Assembly (NCBI GenBank): GCA_943737045.1
Contig: CALSFV010000226.1
Coordinates: 186,001-250,000 of the forward strand
Direction of reading: 5' to 3'
Source: Parapristionchus giblindavisi
Lineage: Eukaryota; Nematoda; Chromadorea; Rhabditida; Diplogasteridae
Length of the DNA: 64,000 bases
Shown one piece after another: positions 21,816-34,038 of this stretch (within the stretch, counting starts at the first letter, position 1; each line of letters starts with the position of its first letter). The notes under the pieces were generated by a model. It was given only the letters and a program-made list of their open reading frames with translations, had not been told where the DNA came from and did not search any database. The position numbers and the translations under genes are program-made.

Positions 21816-24800
21816 ATGTCTGACGACCAGACTCTGATAGACACGGCGATATACGTAGCGACAAATTCGTTTATGCGATGGGTTAGTCATGTTCCCTTGT
21901 TTTTTTTGAAATACCAAGGATAAACAAAGATAACAAAATACTAATGATATACTCTCTGTATAGACACACAGAGATCTAGAAAAACAAAGATTGAATTGTC
22001 TAACAATGGATACTTTGGCCATTACGAATTGCTTCACTTATGTCTACAAATAGTAAATTAATAACAATAACATCAACGATATTTATAATAACTAAAATAA
22101 TAAATTAGAATAATAATACCGATAATTTATTCAACATAAATAATTTTTAAGGTGATATTAATTCGGATTGTTTTTTCGCTAATTGGAATTGGTGTGACTA
22201 TAGTTTTGTTGTACCACAGAGAGTAAGATAATCGTTTTTGTCTTATTTTTTTTAACATTTACCAATTAATTTCCTATAATTTAACCAAACAATACTGCAT
22301 TTATCAATATTTACATTCACTATTTCATCTACAAAAAATATTTTAATATTTTCAGTAAATTTGTGGCCCATTTCAATCTTCGATTGCTTTTGAGCAAACA
22401 TGTTTTATTCAACTTTTTCTCGTGCGTATTCATCGCAGCTGACGATATCTACGTTGCATATCAACAATTAACATGGAGGTTTGTTGAATAAACATCGGTT
22501 GAAGGATCAGTAGTACATTGCCAGTTCAATAGATATCCGAAAGTACTTGTTATCCTTATGAATGAGAATATTTTATTCGATTATTTAGCATAGGTGATAT
22601 TATTTCCTGCTTCTTAGAAAAATAAATTCCTTTCGGATTCTCTGTAGAACAATATATATTCGAACAGTTTATTCATCAGAACTGGTGAAGATCTTCTGAT
22701 GCCTGGACTTTCATGCTTCCTGTGGAGGGCGCCTCCAACTGTAACTCAATATGGTTAGCGATCAGGAAATTTAAAAAGAAAAGAAATGATAAATTTTTAA
22801 GTGATATATGGGAAAGCGAAAAATTAAATATGTTTTGACTGTTTAACCTTTTTGACTAATAATCTTCACAACTCTAAGGATAAAAAGACAAAATCCGTAA
22901 AAGCTTGAGACTTTTGTCACAACAAAGTTTCAATATTACGTTTTTTTCAGAAATAATTATCCTTAACTTGTTCAATAAAGTGTAATATTTACGAATATGC
23001 AGGCACAATGTTCTCGCTAGTCGTGATATCGATTGAGCGAACCATAGCTACCGTATATTATCGAAGCTATGAAAGATCACCCAAATGGCTTGGATTGTTA
23101 TTTTGTTTTATCGAGGTAACTTGACCTAAGTCAAATGAACAACGATTATATTTGAGTTTTAGGTATCAATTCCACTGATTTTCACGATATCATTGTCGCT
23201 GGCGTTTGATTTCGACCAGAAGTTCGCCTATTGCTCGATCGTATCAAAGAACAATGTTGACGCGGCGGAAATAAGCGGGGTTTGTGATATTTTTAACTCT
23301 AACAACTCCAATATTATATTTTAAATTATTTTTCAGTTTATTTTCATGATTGCTGAATTCATTGCACTTATCGTATTCAATTTGTCTCTGTTGTTGAATT
23401 GGTACAGACGGAAACGACGAGTCTTCGCGGATGTTAAAGAAAGGTGACTGCGTTTGGGAAAGAACTTCATTTTAATGATTTATTGGCCAATGGTCAATAA
23501 ATCATTAAACTGAAGAACATAACAAGAACTAAACTGAAGAACTGAACATAAAACTTAAACATTGACCACTTTTTGATTCAATGGGGTGGTGTTGAATTTG
23601 AAATGAAACATTTTCACTTTCAGATACCAGATTACTGAGAATTTTCGAACATTGACGATAATCACTCCACTCGTGTGGTATGTTCTATCCTAACTTATTC
23701 CTATTAAAATACTGGTCTGACTCTACCGTGCCAGTCTAAATTGCCAGTCTAAATGAAAAAGATAATTACAAAAGAAAGTCTTGTGGTTTGCCATTTTCTG
23801 TATAATCGATCTGTCGATTTTCGTTTATTTTAGTATAATACAATCACACAATAATTATCCGGGAATGGTAGTTGTCCAGCATTCAAGGTCACAGTTAAGG
23901 TTCATCCATACAGTCTTGTTGATACAACATCTGTAGAATGTATTGTTAGGTCCTCTTGTAGGTAGACAATCCTCCCAGAAAGGCATTTTGTTGCACTTGT
24001 TAATGCAAAGGTTGTAGCAGGTCAAGTTGAAGAACGAGAAACTAAAAATATTGATTACGATATCGTTCACTAAAAGCAAAACTAACTATCTACTACAGTA
24101 ACACCAGTCCATGGTTCCGAGTACGGTACCATAACAGAAATCTTCACAGGGACTGAGAGAATAGCAACTGAAGGCGATGGAGAGAAGAGCAAGAAGAGTG
24201 AACTTGTTCTGGAAATAATAAACATTTTTTAAAGTAAAGAAATATTGAGCGAAGAAGACGACTCACCATTGTTGGAATCTGTTGAAATGTAACATCTCCA
24301 TGGCTCTTTTATACGAATTCATCCAATTTGGAAGATATAGGCAGAAAAGTGAGGCATAAAGGAAAAATGGAGATATAATTGAAACATTCTCCTGCTGCGT
24401 GGGGTAATATGAAAAATCGCTGCGGGAGAGGAAAAATGTTCTTTATCAAAAAAAAGATATTGGATGCATTATTGTCATTGCAACCATACATATGAGAAAA
24501 CTACTTGAACTGTGTCTAGAAAAAAAAGTTATTAATTGACAGGTTCTGTGATTGGGAACCTGACAATCCGTGTTGGGTTTAAAACATCATGAATATATGA
24601 GTGAGAATGGGATGATTCATTGATTTCAGGTGTCACTTTACGATCATGATTCTATCTACCCTAGCATGGATGGGCTACTCCCTCACTCATCCCGAATTAG
24701 ACCCAAGAGCATATCCGATTGTTGAAGTTGGTTACTTTAGTTATTATTAATAACGAGACCATTTTCTTTAAAAATATACCGGTGACTATCCTGCGAACTA

Positions 24801-25290
24801 AACTTTTTTTCTCCAAAAGCAACATGAAAATAATGAATGAATGTTGTGGATAGGAAATTTATAATACCGTTTAATTAGTTATAAGACTCTTTAAATGATG
24901 GACAAAAAGCTTTATTTGAGGAAACAGTGAACTTGATCTACATCCATGCGGTGATTGTTCCATTTTTGGCGTACTACTTGCACAGGTTTGTTGCTAATTT
25001 GATATTTGAAAGAGATTGTTCATGTTTCTGAACTATGCCAAACAAGAAACAGTCACTCTCATACAAATAATTCAAGTGATTTTATACGGTCCTTTTGTAT
25101 ATTTCAGCATTTGTAAAGATCATAGTTAGACGGATAATTTAAATTGCCAAATAAAGCAGGAAATACTAATTATTAATTCAGAAAACATCTATTGCACAAT
25201 CGATGGGTCATGAAAGCCAATGGAATCGGAAACACGGAGCAAAGTTCAGTCATTGAACTACACAAAGATATCATTCAACAGGGATGGTAG
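21816..25290 (+). CDS. Sre-B: Sre-type chemoreceptor, 11 exons, 331 aa
   Basis: Exons: 21816-21881, 22152-22222, 22356-22478, 22680-22753, 23003-23115, 23163-23279, 23337-23443, 23624-23677, 24630-24726, 24921-24985, 25182-25290 (996 nt). All junctions are GT/AG and in phase. Approximate segments: TM1 residues 23-44, TM2 57-80, extracellular Cys loop LLMPGLSCFLWRAPP 92-106, TM3 with SIERTIATVYYRSYERSP to 138, TM4 150-167, TM5 189-210, basic loop RRKRRVFADVKE, TM6 about 233-258, TM7 277-295, tail ending DIIQQGW. The ERTIAT...YE motif is typical of the Sra/Sre receptor group, G-protein-coupled receptors of nematode sensory neurons. ATG directly follows TTTCAG, suggesting trans-splicing or a 5' UTR exon. 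Intron 8 cuts TM6 and contains nested gene copy 3 on the other strand. Of the intact copies this has the cleanest sites. Confidence 0.88.
23855..24269 (-). CDS. Nested secreted cysteine-rich protein, copy 3
   Basis: Exons 24269-24267, 24208-24087 and 24041-23855; introns of 58 and 45 nt. It is antisense to Sre-B inside its intron 8. The 103-residue product has the family signal peptide and 13 cysteines; variants include MPFWEDCLPT in the middle and a WTTTIPG end. TATAAAAG lies at 24313-24306, 44 bp before the ATG. Its middle and end match copy 1, the other copy inside a plus-strand receptor. Confidence 0.82.
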
Positions 25291-25430
25291 AGGACTTCTT
25301 GGAGCTAGAATTGAAATGCTTGATTGTTATGTTTTTTTGTTATTGCCAAATAAAATTATCTTTTTGAGTCAATAAGATTGTATGTTGTACTGAATTTAAA
25401 AAGAAGAAGCTGACATTCATATTCTTATCG

Positions 25431-25795
25431 TGTACGAAAGTAACTTTAGCCGGAGTTCTCCTTTTGCTGTGATACCACAAGACCAAAGACCAAAGATCAA
25501 TAAATATAAACTTTATCTACACTGACTAAGACGAAACACAATCAAAGAACAACTACTACACAACCTCACTCTACAACGACACGAGTCCCAGACTAAAGAT
25601 TATACAACGATAGACACGACATCAACTTACAATTATGGTAATGGACCATAATTGATTACAATGCAAAATAAATGAGACACAAAGAAATGCAAAAGTAATA
25701 TAATTAACATATTGACTATAACACATAATACAATTACAAAGATCAAATATCTATAGTAGGAGGGTTATCAGAGGGCTGGGTATCCAACCCTAACA
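25431..25795 (-). repeat. 3' LTR of the retrotransposon
   Basis: 365 bp, TG...CA ends, matching copy at 29918-30282. It contains the last codons and stop of the gag-protease frame (stop at 25743-25745). Confidence 0.9.
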
Positions 25796-28700
25796 TCTCC
25801 CTCCTCCTCCTCCAGCATGTCCTCATGCGAACAAAATTCTTCTTTACACGAAATCCTCGAGACGAATTAATAACATTATACATAGATTCTTCTTTCTTCT
25901 TTACTCCAAATCCTCGAGATGAATCAACATAGCAACGACATTGATTGGTATGGTCACAATTCGATCGATATTCGCAATCATTATCGATTATATGATCAGA
26001 TGAACTCTTGTCGTAATCCTCTTTACGACCTCGATACATCACCGTATCTTTACAGCACTTCAAGCTATTCCTCTCCAGATATCCTTTCCGCACAATCCTT
26101 CCATATCCATCATTATATCCTCTATCCTGACCATATTCATGTTTCACTCTACCACGGAATCTACCCCATTCCGTAGGATTACAACAACCGTATTCAGGTC
26201 TATAGAGATTAGCTCGACCATGTTGTACTCGGTTTTGATGTACACTTCGTTCTATCTTATTGACAACTTTGTCATTTCTTAACGATTCGTGAAACATCTT
26301 AATTATCTCAACATTCTCCTCTGCCTCAATGTTGGTACAAGTATTCGTATCAATAGACACTGCTTGTTTCACCAAACACAATTCTTTATCGATTTGACCA
26401 TTTCCTTCATCTTTGCCACAAAATCGTTTGACCACTTTAATCCAATCATCTCTATCCTTACTCTTCTTATCAATCCGATGTTCTGCTTTACTCTTATCCA
26501 TTCCATCCTTATTCTTCTTAGGAGAGGTTACCATAGCTCCATGTCTATCACTATCATCGTGATGAGCTCCTCTCAATCCAATCGATACACCCAACGAGAA
26601 CAAAGCATTCATTCCAATAATCACATCTACATTACTATCACGTAGTACATGGAATGCTACCTCAGCCTTTTCTCTGTTCTCACATAGTTCCACTTCCAAT
26701 TTACATCTACCAACAATAACCATTTCTCCTCTTGATGCATTCATTACACTTTCATTATGAGATGAAGATACGAAGTTGGCCTTCTTATCCGACTTCTTGA
26801 TCTTCTTCATCATTTCGTACGAAATAACACTAACATCGGATCCAGTGTCAAGTAACACTTTCATACAGTGATTATCTACTTTGGCATCGATCAATAGTCT
26901 CTTTCCTACGTATGCATCAACACTAATACTATCTTGCTTAGATATGCCATGTATCACTAGTGCATTGATCTGTTTTCCATCTGGACCAAATCTATGTGCA
27001 CCCTGTGGTGATTGACAAGTGTTAGCATTCGGTGTAATATGTTGTTCATTTGATCCATAGTTGATTCCATAACCATTCTGTGGCGGTGGAAATTGAGTGA
27101 AAGGAGGATTCGGGACGAATGAAGGTGGACCTTGATATCCTCCTTGACTACCGTATCCTCTTCCTTCATAGGTCGATGAAGGGCATACAGTGGACTTGTG
27201 TCCCTTTCCTCCACAATTGAAGCAGTGTACATTGGAGAATGTAGGAGGATTAGGGTCACCATGTCGCCCATTATCTTCCTCTCTCGTGCTCTTCTTCACA
27301 GTCCGATCAATGTATTCCATTCTAAGCAAATACTCCTTCATTGCTTCATATGGGTCATTATCTCTCTGTGAGAGCAACAACACTTCAGCATGTTCCTTTC
27401 TTCCTTCCACAACTTTCAATAAATGAACAACTCGCATCTTCTCCAGGATCTCAGTATTATAGAGTTTCCTAGTGTACTTCTCCATCTTTACACAATACTC
27501 ACTAGCAGTATTCAGTTTGAGAGATTCTAGCTTCTTGCTGTACTCTACGTTAGCATATGGACTCTTTCCACTAACTTTATCCTCAAACCATTTAATCATC
27601 TCCTTATACTGTCCCTTATTCCTTATCTTATCAGGCATAGTCAACCATATATTATTAGCTCTTCCTCTCAAGAATGATTCGAAATATGCAATTCTCATGT
27701 CCTCGCTTGCAGCACCAAAGCGTAAAGTGAATTGTTTCATAAATGAATCAAACTTGTCTTCCTTATTAGCATTGAATGAGCCTAATGATGGAAGCTGTGC
27801 TAGTCTGGCTTGTTCAGCGCTGATTCTCAATGTATTCTCCATCAATTTAGCCTGTTCAACATTGACATTCACTGTCCTTTCCATGGCTTTAACACAGTCC
27901 ATTAATCCTTCAATGACAACAGTACTATGGCCTGCAGTGGAGGGACCCGAACATGCACTAGTAGATGATGCGGAGCTACCTAGCGGCATTTGTCTCTCAC
28001 GATTGTCAGTACCTCGAGAGATTTCAATATGCAAATCATCTTTCTCTCCAACCTTATGAAGACTTGTTCGTTGATCGATCATATTATGAGATCTACGAAT
28101 TTCTGTCGGACAATCACTGCGATTCATAGTATCTCTATATCTGATATCGTTAGACGATACATTGACGTTCTGTCTATGAGATGGAACCTTGTCACTGTCA
28201 TGATGATCTATTATCATATCACTTCGAACCACACTTATATTCATCTTCCTTATATACTCCTTCTTCCTCTGCTCTAATAACTGATTTGTGAATTCGACTT
28301 GTTCGATCACCTGTGCCATACTGCACTTATCATCAAAACGAATACCAGCTACGTCTGCTATTTCTTCAGATGTGAAGAATGGATGACCATTGTTATCTTT
28401 CTCATTCACAATCATTCTTTGATAGTGCATCAACTTCTTCAACCTATTCAGTTCCATCCTTTTATCCTTTGTGTTCAAATCACGAGGAATATCAGATCTG
28501 TTATCACATCTTATTCCACTGTACAAGTTTAGTATCATCTGACTTGACTGTTCCTGAAGATCTCGAAGACTTTCAATGTTACTCTTCAGTGACTCTTCTG
28601 CCGATCTCACAGTACTCTCAGTTGAATATGATAAGTTAGAGTGATCAATCGCAGTAATCTCTCTTGTACTTGAGCCAATGGAACTTCTTGATGTACTTAT

Positions 28701-29216
28701 AACTGATCTATTATCGCTACTTCTGATATCTACAGTATTACATTGTTTAGATGATCTTTGATCTTCGATAGAGGTTCTCGATTCACCAATAATTGACAAT
28801 AACTGTGACATATTCAAAGTATCATTCCTCAATCCATCTCTTATAAACATGTATAATCTCTCATGATTCATTATCTCATTCCTCAATGTACTGATCTCTT
28901 TTTGTTGGTTAATCTCCTTCTCATTATGATAAACTTCTCGATTGAATATTATTTCTTTCACATTACGAATATTCATAGTGTTATCATTATGAATGCCTTT
29001 CAATTCCTCACGCAGAATCTTAATCATCGTGGTACTTTGGTCATTCAAATTCAATTGTGAGATTCGAGACATAGCCAAATCAGTAACATTAACAATAGAA
29101 TCAAGTCTGTTATTCATTTCTCTCATGTACTCAATAAAACTCTTGTTATCATTCATGTCTGTTTGTGTTCTCGATGTTGCATTCATATCAGTCATCCCTG
29201 ATACAGTATGATTCAA
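25743..29216 (-). CDS. Retrotransposon Gag-protease polyprotein, 1157 aa
   Basis: One uninterrupted frame. Residues 1 to about 440 are hydrophilic and partly coiled-coil-like (Asn/Ser/Arg/Glu-rich). A capsid-like region follows, ending near residue 640. The zinc knuckle CFNCGGKGHKSTVC (CX2CX4HX4C) is near residue 664, then a Gly/Pro/Gln-rich linker, then an aspartic-protease active-site motif LLDTGSDVSVIS near residue 790 with a downstream IIGMNAL-type strand. The C-terminal part is Lys/Asp/Arg-rich. The last 17 or so residues are encoded by the 3' LTR. It would package element RNA into particles and process itself; enzymes for reverse transcription would have to come from another element. 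The intact frame argues for recent activity. The clade (Ty3-like or Bel/Pao-like) is not settled. Confidence 0.85.
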   Translation of the reverse strand: MNHTVSGMTDMNATSRTQTDMNDNKSFIEYMREMNNRLDSIVNVTDLAMSRISQLNLNDQSTTMIKILREELKGIHNDNTMNIRNVKEIIFNREVYHNEKEINQQKEISTLRNEIMNHERLYMFIRDGLRNDTLNMSQLLSIIGESRTSIEDQRSSKQCNTVDIRSSDNRSVISTSRSSIGSSTREITAIDHSNLSYSTESTVRSAEESLKSNIESLRDLQEQSSQMILNLYSGIRCDNRSDIPRDLNTKDKRMELNRLKKLMHYQRMIVNEKDNNGHPFFTSEEIADVAGIRFDDKCSMAQVIEQVEFTNQLLEQRKKEYIRKMNISVVRSDMIIDHHDSDKVPSHRQNVNVSSNDIRYRDTMNRSDCPTEIRRSHNMIDQRTSLHKVGEKDDLHIEISRGTDNRERQMPLGSSASSTSACSGPSTAGHSTVVIEGLMDCVKAMERTVNVNVEQAKLMENTLRISAEQARLAQLPSLGSFNANKEDKFDSFMKQFTLRFGAASEDMRIAYFESFLRGRANNIWLTMPDKIRNKGQYKEMIKWFEDKVSGKSPYANVEYSKKLESLKLNTASEYCVKMEKYTRKLYNTEILEKMRVVHLLKVVEGRKEHAEVLLLSQRDNDPYEAMKEYLLRMEYIDRTVKKSTREEDNGRHGDPNPPTFSNVHCFNCGGKGHKSTVCPSSTYEGRGYGSQGGYQGPPSFVPNPPFTQFPPPQNGYGINYGSNEQHITPNANTCQSPQGAHRFGPDGKQINALVIHGISKQDSISVDAYVGKRLLIDAKVDNHCMKVLLDTGSDVSVISYEMMKKIKKSDKKANFVSSSHNESVMNASRGEMVIVGRCKLEVELCENREKAEVAFHVLRDSNVDVIIGMNALFSLGVSIGLRGAHHDDSDRHGAMVTSPKKNKDGMDKSKAEHRIDKKSKDRDDWIKVVKRFCGKDEGNGQIDKELCLVKQAVSIDTNTCTNIEAEENVEIIKMFHESLRNDKVVNKIERSVHQNRVQHGRANLYRPEYGCCNPTEWGRFRGRVKHEYGQDRGYNDGYGRIVRKGYLERNSLKCCKDTVMYRGRKEDYDKSSSDHIIDNDCEYRSNCDHTNQCRCYVDSSRGFGVKKKEESMYNVINSSRGFRVKKNFVRMRTCWRRRREMLGLDTQPSDNPPTIDI

Positions 29217-29414
29217 TTACAATACACTAGCCCGACTTACAAAGATCAAAGATCAAGTCCAATCAGTAAAAGTACCAATTATAATGGCGTGGGAATGAAA
29301 TGAATCGACTTTCACACAAACACGCAGTCACACAAAGATCAAAAGTTCAGAGATCAAAGATCAATTGGTAACGGTGACACAAATATCAAAGATCACAGAT
29401 CAACCGTACACTTA

Positions 29415-29760
29415 TCAAACGGGAGTCTTTCGACAGTCAACCGAGATTCGATCTTCTTCACCGTATCTTCTTACTTATCAATCGGGAGTCTTTCGACAGT
29501 CCACCGAGATTTACGGTATACACGATCAATCGGGCGTCTTTCGACAGTCAACCGAGACACAATCAATCGGGCGTCTTTCGACAGTCAACCGAGACACAAT
29601 CAATCGGGCGTCTTTCGACAGTCAACCGAGACACAATCCATCGGGCGTCTTTCGACAGTCAACCGAGATAATCAATCGGGCGTCTTTCGACAGTCAACCG
29701 AGATATTCCTTTCCTCGCAATCAATCGAGCGTCTCGTATCCTGACAGTCAACCGCGATTC
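29415..29760. repeat. Minisatellite in the retrotransposon leader
   Basis: About eight units of a 26-bp core (CGTCTTTCGACAGTCAACCG within it) start near 29421, 29481, 29532, 29569, 29606, 29643, 29678 and 29727. The middle five have a period of 35-37 bp; the last is degenerate. It lies between the 5' LTR and the gag start on the transcribed strand. Confidence 0.85.
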
Positions 29761-29917
29761 AGCAACGATAGTCCTGAATCCGCAATACGCTCCTCCGATT
29801 CGATCCTATAATTCGCTCCGATACACGCGCAACTCCACTCTCTCTTAGTCAAAAGAAGGATCAATTTGGTCAATGATACAAGTGGTAATCAGCAAGCAAA
29901 GGTCGGTTCGCCCCCCA

Positions 29918-30282
29918 TGTACGAAAGTAGCTTTAGCCGGAGTTCTCCTTTTGCTGTGATACCACAAGACCAAAGACCAAAGATCAATAAATATAAACTT
30001 TATCTACACTGACTAAGACGAAACACAATCAAAGAACAACTACTACACAACCTCACTCTACAACGACACGAGTCCCAGACTAAAGATTATACAACGATAG
30101 ACACGACATCAACTTACAATTATGGTAATGGACCATAATTGATTACAATGCAAAATAAATGAGACACAAAGAAATGCAAAAGTAATATAATTAACATATT
30201 GACTATAACACATAATACAATTACAAAGATCAAATATCTATAGTAGGAGGGTTATCAGAGGGCTGGGTATCCAACCCTAACA
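29918..30282 (-). repeat. 5' LTR of the retrotransposon
   Basis: 365 bp; same sequence as the copy at 25431-25795 in the parts compared. It is the upstream LTR for the minus-strand element. Confidence 0.9.
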
Positions 30283-30286
30283 ATCG

Positions 30287-30950
30287 TTTCAATTTGTTCT
30301 CACTATTGCGTTAATCTGAAAGATCGTTATTGGGACACTTTTTCCTCCTGCCTAGGGCTGTTTTCGGCTTAGAATGCTTCATGTTCTCGTCCCCGATCTT
30401 TTTCACCACCACAACGTCAGGGTTGATGCAGCAGTGTCTCCTCCAACCTTTCAACACCGATTCGACTGGTTTGAAATGGTTCGAATGGAGTACTCCAGGG
30501 TAAAGGCAAAAGCAGGAATGTTCATGTTTCTTGTTGCTCTTGTAGTCAAGGTTTTGCATACAATTGACATTTGAGAAAACAGTTTTCGTATATCTAAAAA
30601 AATCTCTAAAGATCAGAACAATCGTTTATTAAACTTGCTCGATATCCTCTTACTTTTGAATGCACTACACATTACCACATCATACAATCTATGATAATAC
30701 ATTATATTATACAATCCACATCTGCAAATATGCATCGCTATTACAATTCCGACTAGGCCTATTATTGTATACACGAACTATGATCGCTTAACATTGATCG
30801 TTTAATCACGATTTGTCTTCGCACATATTGTAATGTTAACTAACTTATTAGGACACTCAGATTCATTTCTTTTTCAAGTCAAAATGACTTACAATTCTGA
30901 ATTTGTTTTAGCCTTAAAATATAAACGTTTTGCGCTTGGGAAATATCTGG
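30287..30950. other. Intergenic gap between retrotransposon and palindrome
   Basis: AT-rich. A minus-strand open stretch near 30311-30559 (with GWRRHCCINPDVVVVKK) has balanced composition and could be an old coding or transposase fragment. No splice partners or known motif were recognised. Confidence 0.3.
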
Positions 30951-30954
30951 TTAA

Positions 30955-33169
30955 GAGACCGGCTCGGTAAGACTCGAGCATGGTCCGGACATTCGCCAAG
31001 ACTTTCGATCTGGACCTCGATACTTTCATCATAGACACATACCGGGGGGAGACCGATGAAAGTTATAGTGAAAATGCCTTTAGGCTCAAACCCGGCTCAC
31101 ATATGTCGCATAAAATAGAAAATTGAAAAATTCATAACTTTTCAATCTTGATAGCTAGGACTTTTATTTCTTTTTATTGGTGAATAACATGTCGTGCACT
31201 CTTATAAACACAGCTGAGTACTAATTTCATATCGTTGTGAATATGTTTTTTCGTGTCTGATTTTCGGATTTTTCGTCTTCTATAATCGTTGAAGAGAGAC
31301 GGCAGGTAATGACATAGTGCATATTGTAGCCCTGACAATTTTGTACATAGTGGTCACATTCCCTTGAAAATCCAAGTTTTCAGAGTCATCGAGAATTGCA
31401 ACCGAATGTGAGATATATGTAAATTGCAAAAATCGAAAATTAAATTTCTTTTAAATCGCAAGAGTAAGAGGTAGCTTTATTATGTCATTATACTCGTAGT
31501 AATGCGAGTGCACAGGAAAAATATACAAGTAAACTCGGGCTACATTTTAAAAAAATTTAGAAAAATCATTATTTTATTTTTATTTTTTCAACCCCCACAT
31601 TCAGTCGACCGTCAAGGCAAGTTGATTCATAGGGCAGTTGGTGGCTGTTGCATGTGCGTTTGCAGAAACGACTGCAACGTGAAGGATCGTCGTTTCACAG
31701 ATCTAGAATTTATTTTTTTAATTATCAAACTTGAAAATTTATATGTTTCTTTGATATAAATCGGTTGGAAGGTGGCGTACTACATCCAAAGCTGTAGCAT
31801 TTTTATCAGTAGGAGTGTACTGTACTGCACTACCGTAACCGTAAAAAATCACGAACAAATTTTTTTTCAGTCGACCCATGATTCTCAACCATGACCCCGG
31901 GTTCATGGTTGACAATGGCTGAGGTCGAAAAATTCATGATGATCCCAGACCAAATACTATGTTGCATTATATCAACAGTGGGCTAACTTTTATTTTTATG
32001 GATACCATAACTCAAATTACCGTAATAGTAATGCACGCACCTGAATTTTCCGAGAATTTCACCACATTATTATAGGATACGATAGCTAGATTACGGTACT
32101 TCGAGTTATGGTATCCATAAAAATAAAAGAGGGGCCACTGTTGATATAAAGCCAAATAGTATTTTGTCTGGAATCATCATGAATTTTTCGACCTCAGCCA
32201 TTCTCAACCATGAACCCGGGGTCATGGTTGAGAATCGGGTGTCGACTGAAAAAAATCAGTTCGCGATTCCTGGTTATTACGGTAGTTCAATACCGTATAC
32301 TCCTACTGATAAAAATGGTACAGCTTTGGATGCAGTACGCTACCTTCCAACCGATTTATATGAAAGAAACATATAAATATTCAAGTTTGATAATTAAAAA
32401 AAATAAATTCTAGATCTGCGAAACGACGATTCTTCACGTTGCAGTCGTTTCTGCAAACGCACATGCAACGGCCACCATCCGCCTATGAATCAACTTGCTT
32501 TGACGTTCGACTGAATGTGGGGGTTGAAAAAATAAAAATAAAATAAAGATTTTTCTAAATTTTTTTAAAATGTAGCCCGAGTTTACTTGTATATTTTTCC
32601 TGTGCACTCGCATTACTACGAGTATAATGACATAATAAAGCTACCTCTTACTCTTGCGATTTACAAGAAATTTAATTTTCGATTTTTGCAATTTACATAT
32701 ATCTCACATTCGGTTGCAATTCTCGATGACTCTGAAAACTTGGATTTTCAAGGGAATGTGACCACTATGTACAGAATTGTCAGGGCTACAATATGCACTA
32801 TGTCATTACCTGCCGTCTCTCTTCAACGAGGATAGAAGACGAAAAATCCGAAAATCAGACACGAAAAAACATATTCAGAACGATATGAAATTAGTACTCA
32901 GCTGTGTTTGTAAGAGTGCACGACATGTTATTCACCAATAAAAAGAAATAAAAGTCGTAGCTATCAAGATTGAAAAGTTATGAATTTTTCAATTTTTTAT
33001 TTCATGCGACATATGTGAGCCGGGTTTGAGCCTAAGGGCATTTTCACTATAACTTTCATCGGTCTCCCCCCGGTATGTGTCTATGATGAAAGTATTGAGG
33101 GCCAGATCGAAAGTCTTGGCGAATGTCCGGCAGGGGGTCAAAATGCTCGAGTCTTACCGAGCCGGTCTC
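30955..33169. mobile_element. 2.2-kb palindromic element flanked by TTAA
   Basis: Ends GAGACCGGCTCGGTAAGAC and the inverse GAGCCGGTCTC are flanked by TTAA (30951-30954, 33170-33173). The two arms of about 1 kb are near-identical in inverse orientation. A nested smaller inverted repeat in the middle contains CATGACCCCGGGTTCATGG and ATGGTATCCATAAAAATAAA motifs. No transposase frame is visible. The structure matches the palindromic TTAA-target repeats known from Caenorhabditis. Confidence 0.8.
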
Positions 33170-33173
33170 TTAA

Positions 33174-34038
33174 GCATAAGTTATACGCTTTATAAATAAA
33201 AGACGATAAATCGAATTTAATTCATGTGTCTACGTCAAGGATTATGAGCCAACGTCTAGTTCAAATATTCTTATGACTCAAAAGTCACAATGCCCTCATT
33301 TTATCATAATCGAATCGTTTGAGCGGTATTTCATTGATCAGCAGTCACACCTCTGACTCGTGGTTTCACAAATCCTTATTAGGGTATATCCTTCGTCGTT
33401 GCCCTCCTATCGTCAACCCCGCCTGTCGTCAACTCGTTAGAGTTGATTATACGGGGCCTCGGAGGGAGGCGAGAAGGGGGGGGGGCGATTAAAGGGGCGA
33501 TTGGCATGCGGGTCCGCAACCGACAACCCGGATAGCCAATTTTACAACTCATCCTCGCTCGTCGTCCCACAGGCAGCGTGAACGACAAATAAAAAACGAC
33601 TGGCCATTTCGAAAATCTCCGTACATTTTCGCTCATCATTCCACTACATATTGTTACCAGAGAGCAAATTGTCTGACAATGACAATTGTGAAATTATGCA
33701 GAGTAAAAATTTAAAATTTATTTATAGAAAAAAAATTTCTTACGGCATCTTCAAAACAATTTTACATTTAAAATGCATGAATGCACATCTATTAAATAAT
33801 ATTATTAATTTAATTGACAGAATGGTATCAAGTTGTGAGTTCAGAAATGGATAACAGACAATATTTGCAAGTGTTTTTTTTTAATTTGAAAAAAAAGATA
33901 AGAATACGAGCTTCTTCTTTTTAAACTGCTAGTGCAACGAACAATATTATTGACTAACAATAAAAACATAATTTTATTTGGCAAAAAAACAACATTAAAT
34001 AGCAATCAGGAATTTCAATTCGCAATCCACGAAGATGT
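33174..34038. other. Intergenic stretch, no gene seen
   Basis: Holds a G-rich segment near 33453-33490 (GGGGCCTCGGAGGGAGGCG then poly-G) in otherwise AT-rich DNA. No exon with splice support was found. Confidence 0.3.

Larger units (their letters stand above)
25427..30286 (-). mobile_element. LTR retrotransposon, gag-protease only, with 4-bp target duplication
   Basis: Two 365-bp LTRs (25431-25795 and 29918-30282) start TGTACGAAAG and end CCCTAACA (TG...CA) and look identical over the parts I compared. The duplication ATCG flanks the element (25427-25430, 30283-30286). Transcription would be minus-strand. A purine tract GGAGGAGGAGGAGGGAGA abuts the 3' LTR, and the primer-binding region after the 5' LTR begins TGGGGGGCGAACCG. 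The 4.1-kb interior has one long frame with a zinc knuckle and a protease motif but no room for reverse transcriptase, RNase H or integrase. It is therefore probably non-autonomous. The matching LTRs suggest recent insertion, just downstream of Sre-B. Confidence 0.9.

Noticed and set aside
25919..28639. Many plus-strand frames opposite the retrotransposon polyprotein
   Set aside because: They are shadows of the 1157-codon minus-strand frame, with biased Ile/Ser/His content and no motifs.
29415..29760. CRISPR-like array of short repeats with spacers
   Set aside because: Spacers are only about 10 bp and repeat each other, the host is a eukaryote, and the array lies inside an LTR element leader.
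29365..29811. Plus-strand 148-codon frame with repeated SGVFRQSTE
   Set aside because: It is antisense to the retrotransposon and arises from the 37-bp minisatellite, which is open in several frames.
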